Assembly (NCBI GenBank): GCA_965199705.1
Contig: OZ241359.1
Coordinates: 744,001 to 808,000, forward strand
Reading direction: 5' to 3'
DNA from: Azophilus sp965199705
Lineage (GTDB): Bacteria > Pseudomonadota > Gammaproteobacteria > Pseudomonadales > Azotimanducaceae
DNA length: 64,000 nt
Below are positions 1 to 7,915 of this stretch, one piece after another (position 1 is the stretch's first letter; each line of letters begins with the position of its first letter). Both the position numbers and the translations under genes were made by a program. The notes beneath the pieces were generated by a model. That model had not been told where the DNA came from, searched no databases, and worked only from the letters and a program-made list of their open reading frames with translations.

Positions 1-252
1 CTTCCGCTGTTCGACAAAACCATCATGGGTTTCGGAGAATTGTTCCGGCAGGTCTCATGGGAGGAGATCGGTTCGTCCACGATTCAATCCCGAGCGCTTG
101 GCGGCCTCGCCAACGGCACCCTGATCTTCGCCCTGCCAGGCTCCGGCAATGCAGTACAAACCGGTTGGGACCACATATTGCGCAATCAACTCGATATCCG
201 CCACCGGCCCTGCAATTTCGCCGAACTGTTTCACCGATTCCAGGAAAGTTGA
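1..252 (+). CDS. moaB: Molybdenum cofactor biosynthesis protein B, 3' part only
   Basis: The reading frame is open from the first base and ends at TGA 250-252, so only the last 83 residues are present. They contain the family's conserved stretch: FGELFR, SSTIQSRA, GLANGTLIFALPGS, and a tail RHRPCNFAELF. MoaB/Mog-type proteins act in adenylylation of molybdopterin before molybdenum insertion in the cytoplasm. The 5' part and any upstream partner lie outside the window. The identification rests on the C-terminal motifs and is strong; MogA is the main alternative, but the RHRPCNF tail is typical of MoaB. Confidence 0.9.
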   Translation, partial: LPLFDKTIMGFGELFRQVSWEEIGSSTIQSRALGGLANGTLIFALPGSGNAVQTGWDHILRNQLDIRHRPCNFAELFHRFQES

Positions 253-547
253 GGGCTTGGCGTCGGCGTTCCTCATCCGAATCAAGAGGCTCTTGGGGAG
301 GGCGTTGCGACGCCGGGAAGTCGCTTTAAAATCAATAAAAATCAAACTGATGTTCCAGTTTTTACAGGGCGCCAGGGGCCGCGGGCCACTTGCGCCTGAT
401 CGCTGCAACGCTTACATTGCGCCATCCCTCTCCCGGAAGTGAACACGTTGGTTGCAAGCGGGTTGTTGCCCTGGTTTGCAAAGGCAGGCCGAGGCCCTGC
501 CGGAGGGTTGCCAGGACAAGCGTCGTGTTTGCTCGGGAGGCGCTGAA
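253..547. other. Intergenic stretch between moaB and methyltransferase gene
   Basis: No convincing gene. A short hairpin GGCGT-TGCG-ACGCC (301-314) is followed by an AT-rich run around 325-350. Together these could end moaB transcription and start that of the methyltransferase. A good Shine-Dalgarno GGGAGG lies at 535-540, just before the GTG start at 548. Confidence 0.4.
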
Positions 548-1510
548 GTGAGTCAGTCTGCACTGTCTTTTTCCGGGGATTTGCCAGCTCCAACGCCCGA
601 CGGCTTTGGCCGGATTGTCAACGACGATGCCTGCCGCCATCTGCGAACGCTAGGGCCAGACTCGGTGAACCTGAGTTTCTGGTCGCCGCCCTACCATGTT
701 GGCAAGTCCTACGAACAAGATTCGACGTTCGATGATTGGCGCAGGATGTTGCAGGACGTGATCGCGTGTCATACGCGGATCATCAAACCCGGCGGATTCC
801 TCGTCGTCAACATCGGTGACATATTGTGTTTCGCCGACGAATCGATGCCTCGCTTCCAGGCCGACAACCTGAGGCGCAAGACCAATCCTGTCACCCGAGA
901 GCAGGTCCTTGAGGCCAAGCGCCAACACCCTCACGCGAATCGAAAGCAGCTTGGCGAGATGCTCGGATGCAGCGAACAGACCGTGCAGCGGCGGTTGGAG
1001 AACAACAACGTGCGGGGCGGGAAGCACCAGACGGCCACCAAGGTGCTGCTGACGGGATGCATGATCGCCGAATGGGCGGAAGCGGCGGGACTGCATCTCT
1101 ACGACCAGCGCATCTGGCACAAGGATCCGAGTTGGGCCAACTCCCGGTGGCACTCCAATAGCTACCGGGCTGTCGATGAGTTCGAACACATCTATGTGTT
1201 CTGGCGACCCGGAATCGTCGAATACGATCGCGGCAGGCTCTCGGATCAAGAGTGGGCTGAGTGGGGGTCACGAGGCGTCTGGAATATTCGTTCCGTGCGC
1301 CGGAATCACCGCCATGAAGCTGAATTCCCTGAAGAGCTCGCTGCTCGCGTGATTCGTCTTTATTCGCCGCTATGGGGCACCGTGCTGGATCCGTTTGTTG
1401 GCAGCGGCACCACGACGGCAGTCGCAAAGAAGCTCAACCGTCATTGGCTGGGCGTTGAAGCCGATGAGCGCTACGCCAATATGGCCCGGGAGCGCACCGA
1501 TGCGGCGTGA
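548..1510 (+). CDS. Site-specific DNA methyltransferase (class beta, solitary) with inserted HTH
   Basis: A 320-aa S-adenosylmethionine-dependent DNA methyltransferase. The catalytic motif IV SPPY is at residues 46-49 and the SAM-binding motif I DPFVGSGTTT at 281-290. This order, catalytic before SAM-binding, defines class beta enzymes, which make N4-methylcytosine or N6-methyladenine. Between them, residues about 116-150 (TREQVLEAK to QTVQRRLENN) look like a helix-turn-helix, an insertion in the target-recognition region. I chose GTG at 548 because GGGAGG sits 7 nt upstream; an upstream TTG at 452 would add 32 weak residues. No restriction endonuclease is recognisable beside it, so it is probably an orphan regulatory or decayed R-M enzyme. 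Confidence 0.88.
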   Translation: MSQSALSFSGDLPAPTPDGFGRIVNDDACRHLRTLGPDSVNLSFWSPPYHVGKSYEQDSTFDDWRRMLQDVIACHTRIIKPGGFLVVNIGDILCFADESMPRFQADNLRRKTNPVTREQVLEAKRQHPHANRKQLGEMLGCSEQTVQRRLENNNVRGGKHQTATKVLLTGCMIAEWAEAAGLHLYDQRIWHKDPSWANSRWHSNSYRAVDEFEHIYVFWRPGIVEYDRGRLSDQEWAEWGSRGVWNIRSVRRNHRHEAEFPEELAARVIRLYSPLWGTVLDPFVGSGTTTAVAKKLNRHWLGVEADERYANMARERTDAA

Positions 1511-1670
1511 CGAGGCGGAGATGCTTGAGCAGGCGGTCATGTCTGGAATCGGTGAGGACTTTCGAGTGCGGTTGAGCTACGCCAGGCTTCGCAGCAAGGC
1601 GCCATGGCGAGCGCGGGAAATCGAATTGCCATCTGCCTCCGCTGTCATTGGCCGGGATAATTCAGCATGA
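1500..1670 (+). CDS. Possible 56-aa overlapping ORF of unknown function
   Basis: An ATG at 1500 lies inside the methyltransferase 3' end, and the frame runs to TGA at 1668-1670, which overlaps the fabY start as ATGA. The predicted peptide (MRRDEAEMLEQ..., about 56 aa) has an acidic, helical-looking start and a basic end. No domain is recognised. It may be a real coupled small gene, a remnant of a lost restriction partner, or chance. The overlap at both ends is the only support. Confidence 0.2.
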   Translation: MRRDEAEMLEQAVMSGIGEDFRVRLSYARLRSKAPWRAREIELPSASAVIGRDNSA

Positions 1671-3514
1671 CGCCCCTTCCCATAGTTGTCGGCTTTGGCG
1701 GCATCAATCCTGCCGGACGCATTTCGTTCGATCACGCTTACCGGCGTCTGGTGATCGACGTCCTGCCAGAGCGGGTTGGCGCGGACACCTACCAGAGCCT
1801 GGCGGCGCTGATGAATCTTTCAGATCCCGCCAGTTCGCCCGAGATGCGGCGGCACATGCGCGAACATACGCTGATCCGCAGGATCGAGCTGTTCGATACC
1901 GAGCAGGTGCGCTGCAATCGAACCGTCGCGCTGCGTCCAGCGGAATTGCCATTGACCTTCACGATCCGCAAGCGCCAGCTACCGGCGCATCTGCCCGAGG
2001 GCTGGCGTGTCGAGCCCATCAACGACAAGGAGTATCGGGTGGTGGCGGAAGCTGGGCTTCAGGCGCTCTTGCCGGATTTTCGGGCTTCCAGGGTAAACAG
2101 CGCCGGCCAGCTACCCACCGGCTTCAAACCGGATGCGCTTTATCCGTCGCGCAGCCATCCGCGAGGGCTGCAACTGGCGGTCTTTGCCGCATCCGACGCC
2201 CTGCGTTCTTCCGGTATTTCGCTGGAGACGCTGAAAGAGCGCTTGCCGCCCGACGCCTTTGCGGTCTATTCCGGCAGCGCACTCAGCCAGCTGGACCCGG
2301 AAGGCTATGGCGGGATGCTGCAAAACCCGATGATGGGCAAGCGTCCTTCGTCGAAGAACAGTGCGCTCGGGCTACCGCAGATGACCGGGGATTTCATCAA
2401 TGCCTATGTGTTGGGCCTGGCGGGCGGCACCGCCGGCATCATCGGCGCTTGTGCGACCTTCCTGTACAACCTGAAGCAGGGCATGGAAGAAATTCGGCGG
2501 GGCGAGCGCCGGGTGGTGCTGGTCGGCAATGCGGAGGCGCCGGTGCTGCCGGACGTCATCGAAGCCTATCGCATCATGGGCGCATTGGCGGAGGATGAGT
2601 CCTTGATGGCGCTGGACGACAGCGACGCGCCGGATCATCGGCGCGCCTGCCGGCCGTTTTCCAGCAACTCCGGGTTTACAGTTGGCGAGGCCGGCGTTTA
2701 CGCCCTGTTGATGGACGACGCCCTGGCCATGGAACTCGGCGCAGAGGCGCTGGCTGGCGTGGCGGATGTGTTTGTCAATGCCGACGGTTACAAGAAGTCC
2801 ATTCCCGGCCCCGGCATAGGCAATTGGTTGACCATGGGCAAGGCCATGGGCCTGGCTCGCAACCTGCTTGGCGAAGCCGGGTTGCGGCATGGCACGCATG
2901 TGCAGGCGCATGGCACCGGAACGCCGCAGAATCGGGTAACCGAATCACACATTCTGAACGAACTGGCCGCAGTCTTTGGCATCAAGCGCTGGCTGGTCAG
3001 CGCCGTCAAGGCCTATGTCGGGCACTCGATGGCGGCGGCCGGCGGCGACCAGATGGCGGCGGCGCTTGGCGCCTGGAATCATGGCTGGGTGCCGGGCATC
3101 ACGACCATAGATCACATCGCCAGGGATGTGCGCCACAGCCGTCTGAATCTCTCCATGACGCACAGCGAGATAGATCCTTCGGACATGCCGGGCGCCATCA
3201 TCAATTCCAAGGGCTTCGGCGGCAACAACGCTTCCGGATTGCTGTTGTCGCCCGATTTCACCCGAGCAATGCTCGCCAGACGCTGGGGCAAGAGCGCATT
3301 CCTTCACTACCAGGCCCGCAACGAGACGGTGCGCGAAGCCAGACAGTTATATGACGAGAGCATGCGTCAGGCGACGCTGGCGTCCATCTACCGATACGGA
3401 GAGGGCGTTCTGGAAGGCGCAGACTTGGACATCGACGCCAGCCGCATCCACTTGCCCGGCTACGCCCTGTCAGTTTCGCTCGATCAGCCAAATCCCTACC
3501 CGGACATGACTTGA
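1667..3514 (+). CDS. fabY: Beta-ketoacyl-ACP synthase FabY
   Basis: A 615-aa condensing enzyme matching Pseudomonas aeruginosa FabY (634 aa) in length and sequence landmarks: N-terminus VGFGG, SAGQLPTGF, HPRGLQL, DFINAYVLG, NAEAP, INSKGFGGNNASG. The active-site Cys is in GACATF (Cys262), and the two His are in AHGTGTP (His415) and YVGHS (His453). FabY condenses acetyl-CoA with malonyl-ACP to start fatty-acid synthesis, replacing or supplementing FabH. It is much longer than FabB/FabF (about 410 aa) because of extra N- and C-terminal regions. The ATG is preceded by weak GGGAT. It stands alone, 145 bp before an unknown gene, with no fab operon around it. Confidence 0.92.
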   Translation: MTPLPIVVGFGGINPAGRISFDHAYRRLVIDVLPERVGADTYQSLAALMNLSDPASSPEMRRHMREHTLIRRIELFDTEQVRCNRTVALRPAELPLTFTIRKRQLPAHLPEGWRVEPINDKEYRVVAEAGLQALLPDFRASRVNSAGQLPTGFKPDALYPSRSHPRGLQLAVFAASDALRSSGISLETLKERLPPDAFAVYSGSALSQLDPEGYGGMLQNPMMGKRPSSKNSALGLPQMTGDFINAYVLGLAGGTAGIIGACATFLYNLKQGMEEIRRGERRVVLVGNAEAPVLPDVIEAYRIMGALAEDESLMALDDSDAPDHRRACRPFSSNSGFTVGEAGVYALLMDDALAMELGAEALAGVADVFVNADGYKKSIPGPGIGNWLTMGKAMGLARNLLGEAGLRHGTHVQAHGTGTPQNRVTESHILNELAAVFGIKRWLVSAVKAYVGHSMAAAGGDQMAAALGAWNHGWVPGITTIDHIARDVRHSRLNLSMTHSEIDPSDMPGAIINSKGFGGNNASGLLLSPDFTRAMLARRWGKSAFLHYQARNETVREARQLYDESMRQATLASIYRYGEGVLEGADLDIDASRIHLPGYALSVSLDQPNPYPDMT

Positions 3515-3659
3515 GACGGGCCTTGCAATCGCCTGGGAATTCCGTGATCGCGTGCATGGCTGATTGTCGCGCGATTGCCCTTGGCGGGACGGCCGGGCCC
3601 GGTTCGGGCATGTGTCGGAAGGCCGGAATGACGCCTGAGTGCAGGCGCAGGAGTAGCAG

Positions 3660-4115
3660 ATGGCCATATCGCTGAGCGCCGGCAATTGGTCCGGTCGCGG
3701 CACCTTGTTTGCGGCGGAAGCGAGCCTCGGGGAGCAGCTAGAGTGTGACATCAGCGTCGAGGCCGATGAAGAGAGCTTCATCCTGACCGGGGCTCTGGTG
3801 CGCAAGCCAGCGCACGCTTCTGATCTCTCCATCATGGTTGCACCCAACGACAACGGCCTCTGGGCGATTGACGCCCGACTCGGAGATGTGACTGTGAGCG
3901 GCCTGGCAAAACTTGAGAGTGAACCCAACGTCGGCCTCCTCTGGGGCGAAGGCGGGCTGCACTTTGCCTTTGTGCTCTTTCCGCATCCGGCTGGCCAGGG
4001 GTTCAGGGGCTTTCTGCACGAGGCGGAGCGAACGTTGACCTGGGAGATGCTGCTCACCGCCGGGCGACGCGGTTTCCACTCTGACAATGTCGTGCGCTTG
4101 CCGCGCCGACGCTGA
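3660..4115 (+). CDS. Conserved-looking hypothetical protein, 151 aa
   Basis: An ATG at 3660 follows AGGAG (3649-3653) with 6-nt spacing, so translation is well supported. The product begins MAISLSAGNWSGRGTLFAAE and reads as alternating hydrophobic and charged residues with many Gly turns (LTGALVRKP, LSIMVAPNDNGLW, VGLLWGEGGLHFAFVL), suggesting a single beta-rich, cytosolic domain. There is no signal peptide or membrane segment, and it ends in a basic tail RLPRRR. I do not recognise the family. It lies downstream of fabY on the same strand (145-bp gap) and converges with glyQS, so a lipid-related role is only a guess. Confidence 0.75.
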   Translation: MAISLSAGNWSGRGTLFAAEASLGEQLECDISVEADEESFILTGALVRKPAHASDLSIMVAPNDNGLWAIDARLGDVTVSGLAKLESEPNVGLLWGEGGLHFAFVLFPHPAGQGFRGFLHEAERTLTWEMLLTAGRRGFHSDNVVRLPRRR

Positions 4116-4117
4116 CC

Positions 4118-4138
4118 CGAACGGGGTTAGCCCGTTCG
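4118..4138. terminator. Bidirectional hairpin between convergent genes
   Basis: Perfect 8-bp stem CGAACGGG / CCCGTTCG with a 5-nt loop GTTAG. It lies directly between the stop of the 151-aa gene (4115) and the glyQS stop (TAA on the minus strand, 4127-4129, inside the loop). There is no T run, so termination strength is uncertain. Confidence 0.5.
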
Positions 4139-5494
4139 ACCAGTGCCCTGCTGCAATATCCGGGCTGCCTCATCCACGTTGACCCGGATCTGTTCCATGC
4201 TGTCCCTGTCTCTCAGGGTGACGCTGCCATCGCCTTCGATCGTCCGAAAGTCCACCGTGACGCACCAGGGGGTGCCGGCTTCGTCGTGTCGGCGATAGCC
4301 CTTGCCGATGTTGCCCGTGTTCTCGTAGGCGATGCGACCGAGGCCAAGCGCTTGTAGCTGCTGGCGGATGGCCTTGGCGCGGGCTGTGATCTCGTCGTGA
4401 TTGCGCTTCAGGGGCAGCACTGCTGCCTTGACCGGCGCCAGATGCGGTTTGAGGCGCAACACGGTGCGTTCGCCGCTGTTTGCGACTGGCTCCACCGCAT
4501 AGGCTTCGTTCATGACCGCAAGGATGCCGCGATCAACGCCGGCGGACGGCTCGATCACGAACGGCACGCGCCAGCCGTCGGACCCCGGCTCCTGCAACGC
4601 CAGGCGAGCGGTGGATGCCTGGTTGGCCTTGACATTGGCCGTCAGGTCGAGCGATTCCGGCTGTCGAGAATGCGAACCAAGATCGAAATCCGTGCGGTTG
4701 GCGATGCCTTCAAGTTCTTCGACGCCGTGCGGGAAGCGATACATGATGTCGTAGGTAGCCTTGGAGTAGTGGGCCAGTTCTTCGGGCGGCGCCTCGTAGA
4801 TCGTCAGCGATTCGCGCGGCACACCCTGTTCTGTCCACCAATGCAGGCGCGCCTCCAACCATTGCTGATGCCAGGCCTCGTCCTCGCCAGGCGGCACGAA
4901 GTACTCCAGCTCCATCTGCTCGAATTCGCGCATCCGAAAGATAAAGTTGCGGGGTGTGATTTCGTTGCGGAACGCCTTGCCGATCTGGGCGATGCCAAAG
5001 GGCAGCTTGCGTGCGGTGGAGTCCAGCACGTTCTTGAAGTTGATGAACACCGATTGTGCCGTTTCCGGGCGCAGATAGGCGAAGGACTTGCCGTCGTCCA
5101 CTGGCCCGACCGACGTCTTGAACATCAGGTTGAAGGGCCGGGGATCCGTCAGGTCGCGGCTTCCGCACTTCGGGCAGGCGTCGCCCACCTGATCGGCTCG
5201 CCAGCGGCTGCGGCAGCGACGGCAGTCCACAAGGGGATCGGAGAAGGTATCCTCATGGCCGGAGTGTTGCAGCACTGCTCTGTGCGTCAGCAGTGCAGCA
5301 TCAAGCCCTTCTACGTCGTCTCGTTCGTGCACCATGGCCCGCCACCAGGCGGCCTTCAGGTTGTTCTTCAACTCCACGCCGAGCGGCCCGTAGTCGTAGA
5401 GCCCTTGCAGGCCGCCATAGATGTCGCTGGATGGAAAGATGAATCCCCGACGCTTGCACAGGGACACCAGAGCTTCCATGGACGGTGCTGGCAC
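4127..5494 (-). CDS. glyQS: Glycyl-tRNA synthetase, single-chain (alpha2) type
   Basis: A 455-aa class II aminoacyl-tRNA synthetase that charges tRNA-Gly. Motif 1-like region FIFPSSDIYGGLQGLYDYGPLG is at 19-40, a zinc knuckle with Cys91, Cys94, Cys107 and Cys110, motif 2 FRNEITPRNFIFRMREFEQ at 175-193, and a C-terminal anticodon-binding domain. This is the homodimeric form of Thermus, actinobacteria and eukaryotes, not the alpha2-beta2 GlyQ/GlyS usual in Gammaproteobacteria. GTG at 5494 has AGGAG with 6-nt spacing; ATG at 5479 is an alternative. It is transcribed alone, convergent with the upstream unknown gene. Whether a second, tetrameric GlyRS exists cannot be seen here. Confidence 0.95.
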   Translation of the reverse strand: MPAPSMEALVSLCKRRGFIFPSSDIYGGLQGLYDYGPLGVELKNNLKAAWWRAMVHERDDVEGLDAALLTHRAVLQHSGHEDTFSDPLVDCRRCRSRWRADQVGDACPKCGSRDLTDPRPFNLMFKTSVGPVDDGKSFAYLRPETAQSVFINFKNVLDSTARKLPFGIAQIGKAFRNEITPRNFIFRMREFEQMELEYFVPPGEDEAWHQQWLEARLHWWTEQGVPRESLTIYEAPPEELAHYSKATYDIMYRFPHGVEELEGIANRTDFDLGSHSRQPESLDLTANVKANQASTARLALQEPGSDGWRVPFVIEPSAGVDRGILAVMNEAYAVEPVANSGERTVLRLKPHLAPVKAAVLPLKRNHDEITARAKAIRQQLQALGLGRIAYENTGNIGKGYRRHDEAGTPWCVTVDFRTIEGDGSVTLRDRDSMEQIRVNVDEAARILQQGTGRTG

Positions 5495-5902
5495 GCGCCT
5501 CTCCTGATTGCTTCAAATTTGCGCCGCAAGCGCCCGCCGTTCGGCGCAAGGGCCAGAGTCTGGCGAGCAGGGCACTATACCTGATTGTGACCGGGAGCCG
5601 GCGCGATCATCGCGGTCCCTTTACATAACCTTTCCTTTGGATTCGAGCTATCCTAAATGCGGTAGATTCATGTTTGCGGGAGGAATCATGACCTTCATCA
5701 TGACCGCAAGGGCGCCCCGACGTGGCTTGGGTCATGAACCACCTCAGCCCGCAAGAGGCGCTCGACGCCGTCCTCAAGCCGCCGGGCAAACCCCAAATTC
5801 GTGCCGGGCAGGCCGAAAGCCCGCCAAAACGGGCACTGCCACAACCCCCAGACCCACCAAAATCCGCCAAACCCTCCACGGGCCCGACCGACCATCGGCA
5901 AA
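5495..5902. other. 408-bp gap upstream of glyQS; no supported gene
   Basis: Holds the glyQS promoter region on the minus strand and a GC-rich dyad around 5590-5617 (CGCGAT-C-ATCGCG inside GACCG...CGGTC). Its core GGCGCGATCAT resembles part of the repeat found next to rpiA. A plus-strand open frame from about 5734 (MNHLSPQEALDAVLKPPGKP...) is proline-rich and has no recognisable domain; I do not call it a gene. This marks the left edge of the accessory island. Confidence 0.4.
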
Positions 5903-7204
5903 TCAGGGACTTTTGAGCAGGCCTGGGATGTGGAGCAGCAAGCTTGATTCATCAATCATTTTGTATTCTGGTGGTGCGCCAGCAGTCTCTTGAGTCTTCT
6001 TGCGAATGATCGACACGCCGTCCCCGCGGCGTTCCATCAGGTATTTGCGATCACCCGAGCCCGGCAAGTTGGCGACGGGTATGCGACCAAACACGGAAGC
6101 GATGGCCTCGTTGCGAGTCGCCTGACTGGCCTCCATACCTTCGATGGTCATACCATTGGGAAGCTGGCCGGGCGAATCGATTTCCATGCGGTCCTTGAAC
6201 ATGGAGATTCGAATCGTGCGCCCGGACATGGAGTAGTCGCGGTGCGCGACCGCGTTGACCACTGCCTCGAATACGGCGGCTTCGCTGTATTGTGGGATGT
6301 TCTCGCGTTCTGGAGCCTTGCGCGCGGCAACGCGCATATTGCGAACGACGAACTTGACCGCGTCGGCAATTTGCGCGGGAAGCGGACCGACAATCTCCTG
6401 CGCGTCCAACTGGCTCGAAACGCGATCCAAGCCGCGATAATGCGTTGCCATGATGGTCGCTTGCGGCAACCACTGCTGCGGCGAGGGAGCGCAGAGCAAA
6501 ACGCCGGCCACGGTGGCCCGACCCACGCCGACCTCATCCCGCGCCAGTAGATTGAGGTTCAGCAATGCCCGCCGCGGGTCTGCCGCGCCCGTCGCGCTGA
6601 TGAGCGGCTCCCACAAGCGCTCGCCAAGCGTCTCGAAGCCGGTCTCGGGTACGGGCTGCTTGTCGAACCAGAGATACCGGTTCTGCGCGCGATTCTGCGC
6701 CAGCCGCAGGCGCTCGGCGTTCTGAAGGCGGCGCTTGCTTGCGCCAACCCGAATGAAGGCTTGTCCGCGCCGTTCATGTAGCGCTTTGCCGGGCGGCACA
6801 ACCACCATCACGAATGCCTTGCCATCCAGCTTCCTGTGATGGATATCAACCCGCAAAGGTGGCTCAAGGGTGTCGGTGCTGAGTTCTGCCAGCAGGTGAC
6901 CGAGAGCTTTCATCTGTTCCGGCGACATGCCCTGGAGTGTTCCGTCATCGGCCACCCCGCAAAGCACAATTCCGCCGTCCGCATTGGCGAACGCGCCAAG
7001 CTCGTCGGCGAGATCGTCTCTGCTCGGGCTCTTCGGCTTGTCGCCCCTGAAATCGATCTGTTTGAATTCCCACCGGCCGTCTTCGCCCAAGCAGCGAAGC
7101 CGACAGCGGATTTCTTCATCTTGGATCATCTGGCGACCACCATTTTGATCATGCTGTGCCGTCTTGGCGACCTCTGTGAGTTTATCATCTGAGGGCGCAG
7201 CCAT
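5903..7204 (-). CDS. AlbA_2-domain ATP-binding protein (putative transcriptional regulator)
   Basis: The N-terminal part (WEFKQIDF, DDLADELGAFANADGGIVLCGV) is the AlbA_2/schlafen-like fold. The C-terminal part has a GHKL-type ATP-binding region: AAVFEAVVNAVAHRDY followed by an IDSPGQLPNGMT segment. About 433 aa. Family members are called putative HTH or ATP-binding regulators and are frequent in type I restriction and other defence loci. Starts are uncertain: ATG 7204 is used here, ATG 7129 has a GGTGG upstream, and TTG 7234 is also open. It is transcribed on the same strand as the Fic and DUF1828 genes further up, which fits a shared decayed defence island. Confidence 0.85.
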   Translation of the reverse strand: MAAPSDDKLTEVAKTAQHDQNGGRQMIQDEEIRCRLRCLGEDGRWEFKQIDFRGDKPKSPSRDDLADELGAFANADGGIVLCGVADDGTLQGMSPEQMKALGHLLAELSTDTLEPPLRVDIHHRKLDGKAFVMVVVPPGKALHERRGQAFIRVGASKRRLQNAERLRLAQNRAQNRYLWFDKQPVPETGFETLGERLWEPLISATGAADPRRALLNLNLLARDEVGVGRATVAGVLLCAPSPQQWLPQATIMATHYRGLDRVSSQLDAQEIVGPLPAQIADAVKFVVRNMRVAARKAPERENIPQYSEAAVFEAVVNAVAHRDYSMSGRTIRISMFKDRMEIDSPGQLPNGMTIEGMEASQATRNEAIASVFGRIPVANLPGSGDRKYLMERRGDGVSIIRKKTQETAGAPPEYKMIDESSLLLHIPGLLKSP

Positions 7205-7333
7205 CCCAAGGCTTCGTCCGGCAGGAGCCGCCAACAGATTGACGATAAACGGATTTCAGCCCGTCGCCAAGCGAATTGCCGAAAAACGGCGAGGCTTAAC
7301 CCTTCGTCGCAAGATCGCGTTTGAGTGCATTGA

Positions 7334-7410
7334 TCGCACCGACCGCTGGAATTGACCCGATACCCGATTGAGACGATAGCATCCAGGTTGCAGTGCTTGA
7401 CCGTGCGGCA
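7334..7410 (-). pseudogene. Fragment of RhuM-family gene
   Basis: On the minus strand one frame reads VKHCNLDAIVSIGYRVNS, close to the hallmark segment of RhuM/Fic-associated proteins (usually HYNLDAIxxxGYRVNS). The flanking codons do not continue the family in either direction, so this is a short relic of a virulence RhuM-type gene in the decayed island. It is too short for certainty. Confidence 0.45.
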
Positions 7411-7484
7411 GGCCCAGAGCCACCATTCCGTTTGAACTGCCGAGAAATCCTCGGCGGTTCACCCTTTCTCCAACCACCGCCTTC

Positions 7485-7640
7485 GCGTGCCCGCAAAAGG
7501 CCGCCTTGCTCTTCGCCGAAGCGGCCAATGCGCTATGGGCAATGCGCCAACGCGGCGACATCGGTGACGAAGAGGTGTCGGACGCGGTCGAAACTTTGGG
7601 TATCGCGTCCATCCATACACCCGCGCCCGCCCATGCCCTG
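7485..7640 (+). pseudogene. Fragment of PIN-domain (VapC-like) toxin gene
   Basis: The plus-strand frame reads LLFAEAANALWAMRQRGDIGDEEVSDAVETL, the helix pair of PIN toxins carrying the acidic residue in FAEAANALW. The start with its DxxxL motif and the end with the second acidic cluster are missing. Around 7640 the sequence switches to something matching a different gene on the other strand, so only an internal fragment of about 50 codons survives. No antitoxin was found beside it. Confidence 0.5.
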
Positions 7641-7644
7641 AATT

Positions 7645-7818
7645 TCGAGTGGCAAAATCGACGCAGTTGGGTGGCTGATCTTGAAGGACCAGATAACAAT
7701 CTACGCACGGATATGAGGCATCATTAAGAGCCCTGCGGGCGAGATATGCGGTGAGCGCCAGCAGCACGATTGTGAGGAAGGTAAGGATATGAGGTCCCCA
7801 AGAGGTCAGACACTCCAT
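7645..7818 (-). pseudogene. Truncated small membrane protein, 5' end only
   Basis: The frame starts MECLTSWGPH and has a transmembrane segment ILTFLTIVLLALTAYLARRAL, then SYPCVDCYLVLQDQPPNCVDFATRNSGHG. This is the layout of small phage- or island-type proteins with one N-terminal anchor. After about residue 58 it runs into the PIN-toxin fragment in antisense and loses sense, so the 3' part has been deleted. Function unknown. Confidence 0.4.
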
Positions 7819-7915
7819 GATTTACTTCTTCGTAGAGTTGTCCGCTGTTGCCATGAGAGGCAATTCGCAGAAGAGCAGGTGGTCCACTCAAAAATGGGGA
7901 GGATGGGCGAGCACC

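Noticed and set aside
4147..4167. Copy of the 21-bp repeat within glyQS
   Set aside because: Lies in coding sequence near the stop and could be coincidental, so it is not listed as a separate feature, only as a looser match in the family finding.
5508..5993. Plus-strand open frame with Pro/Arg-rich product before the AlbA_2 gene
   Set aside because: Low-complexity composition, no ribosome site and no domain; overlaps the next gene in antisense.
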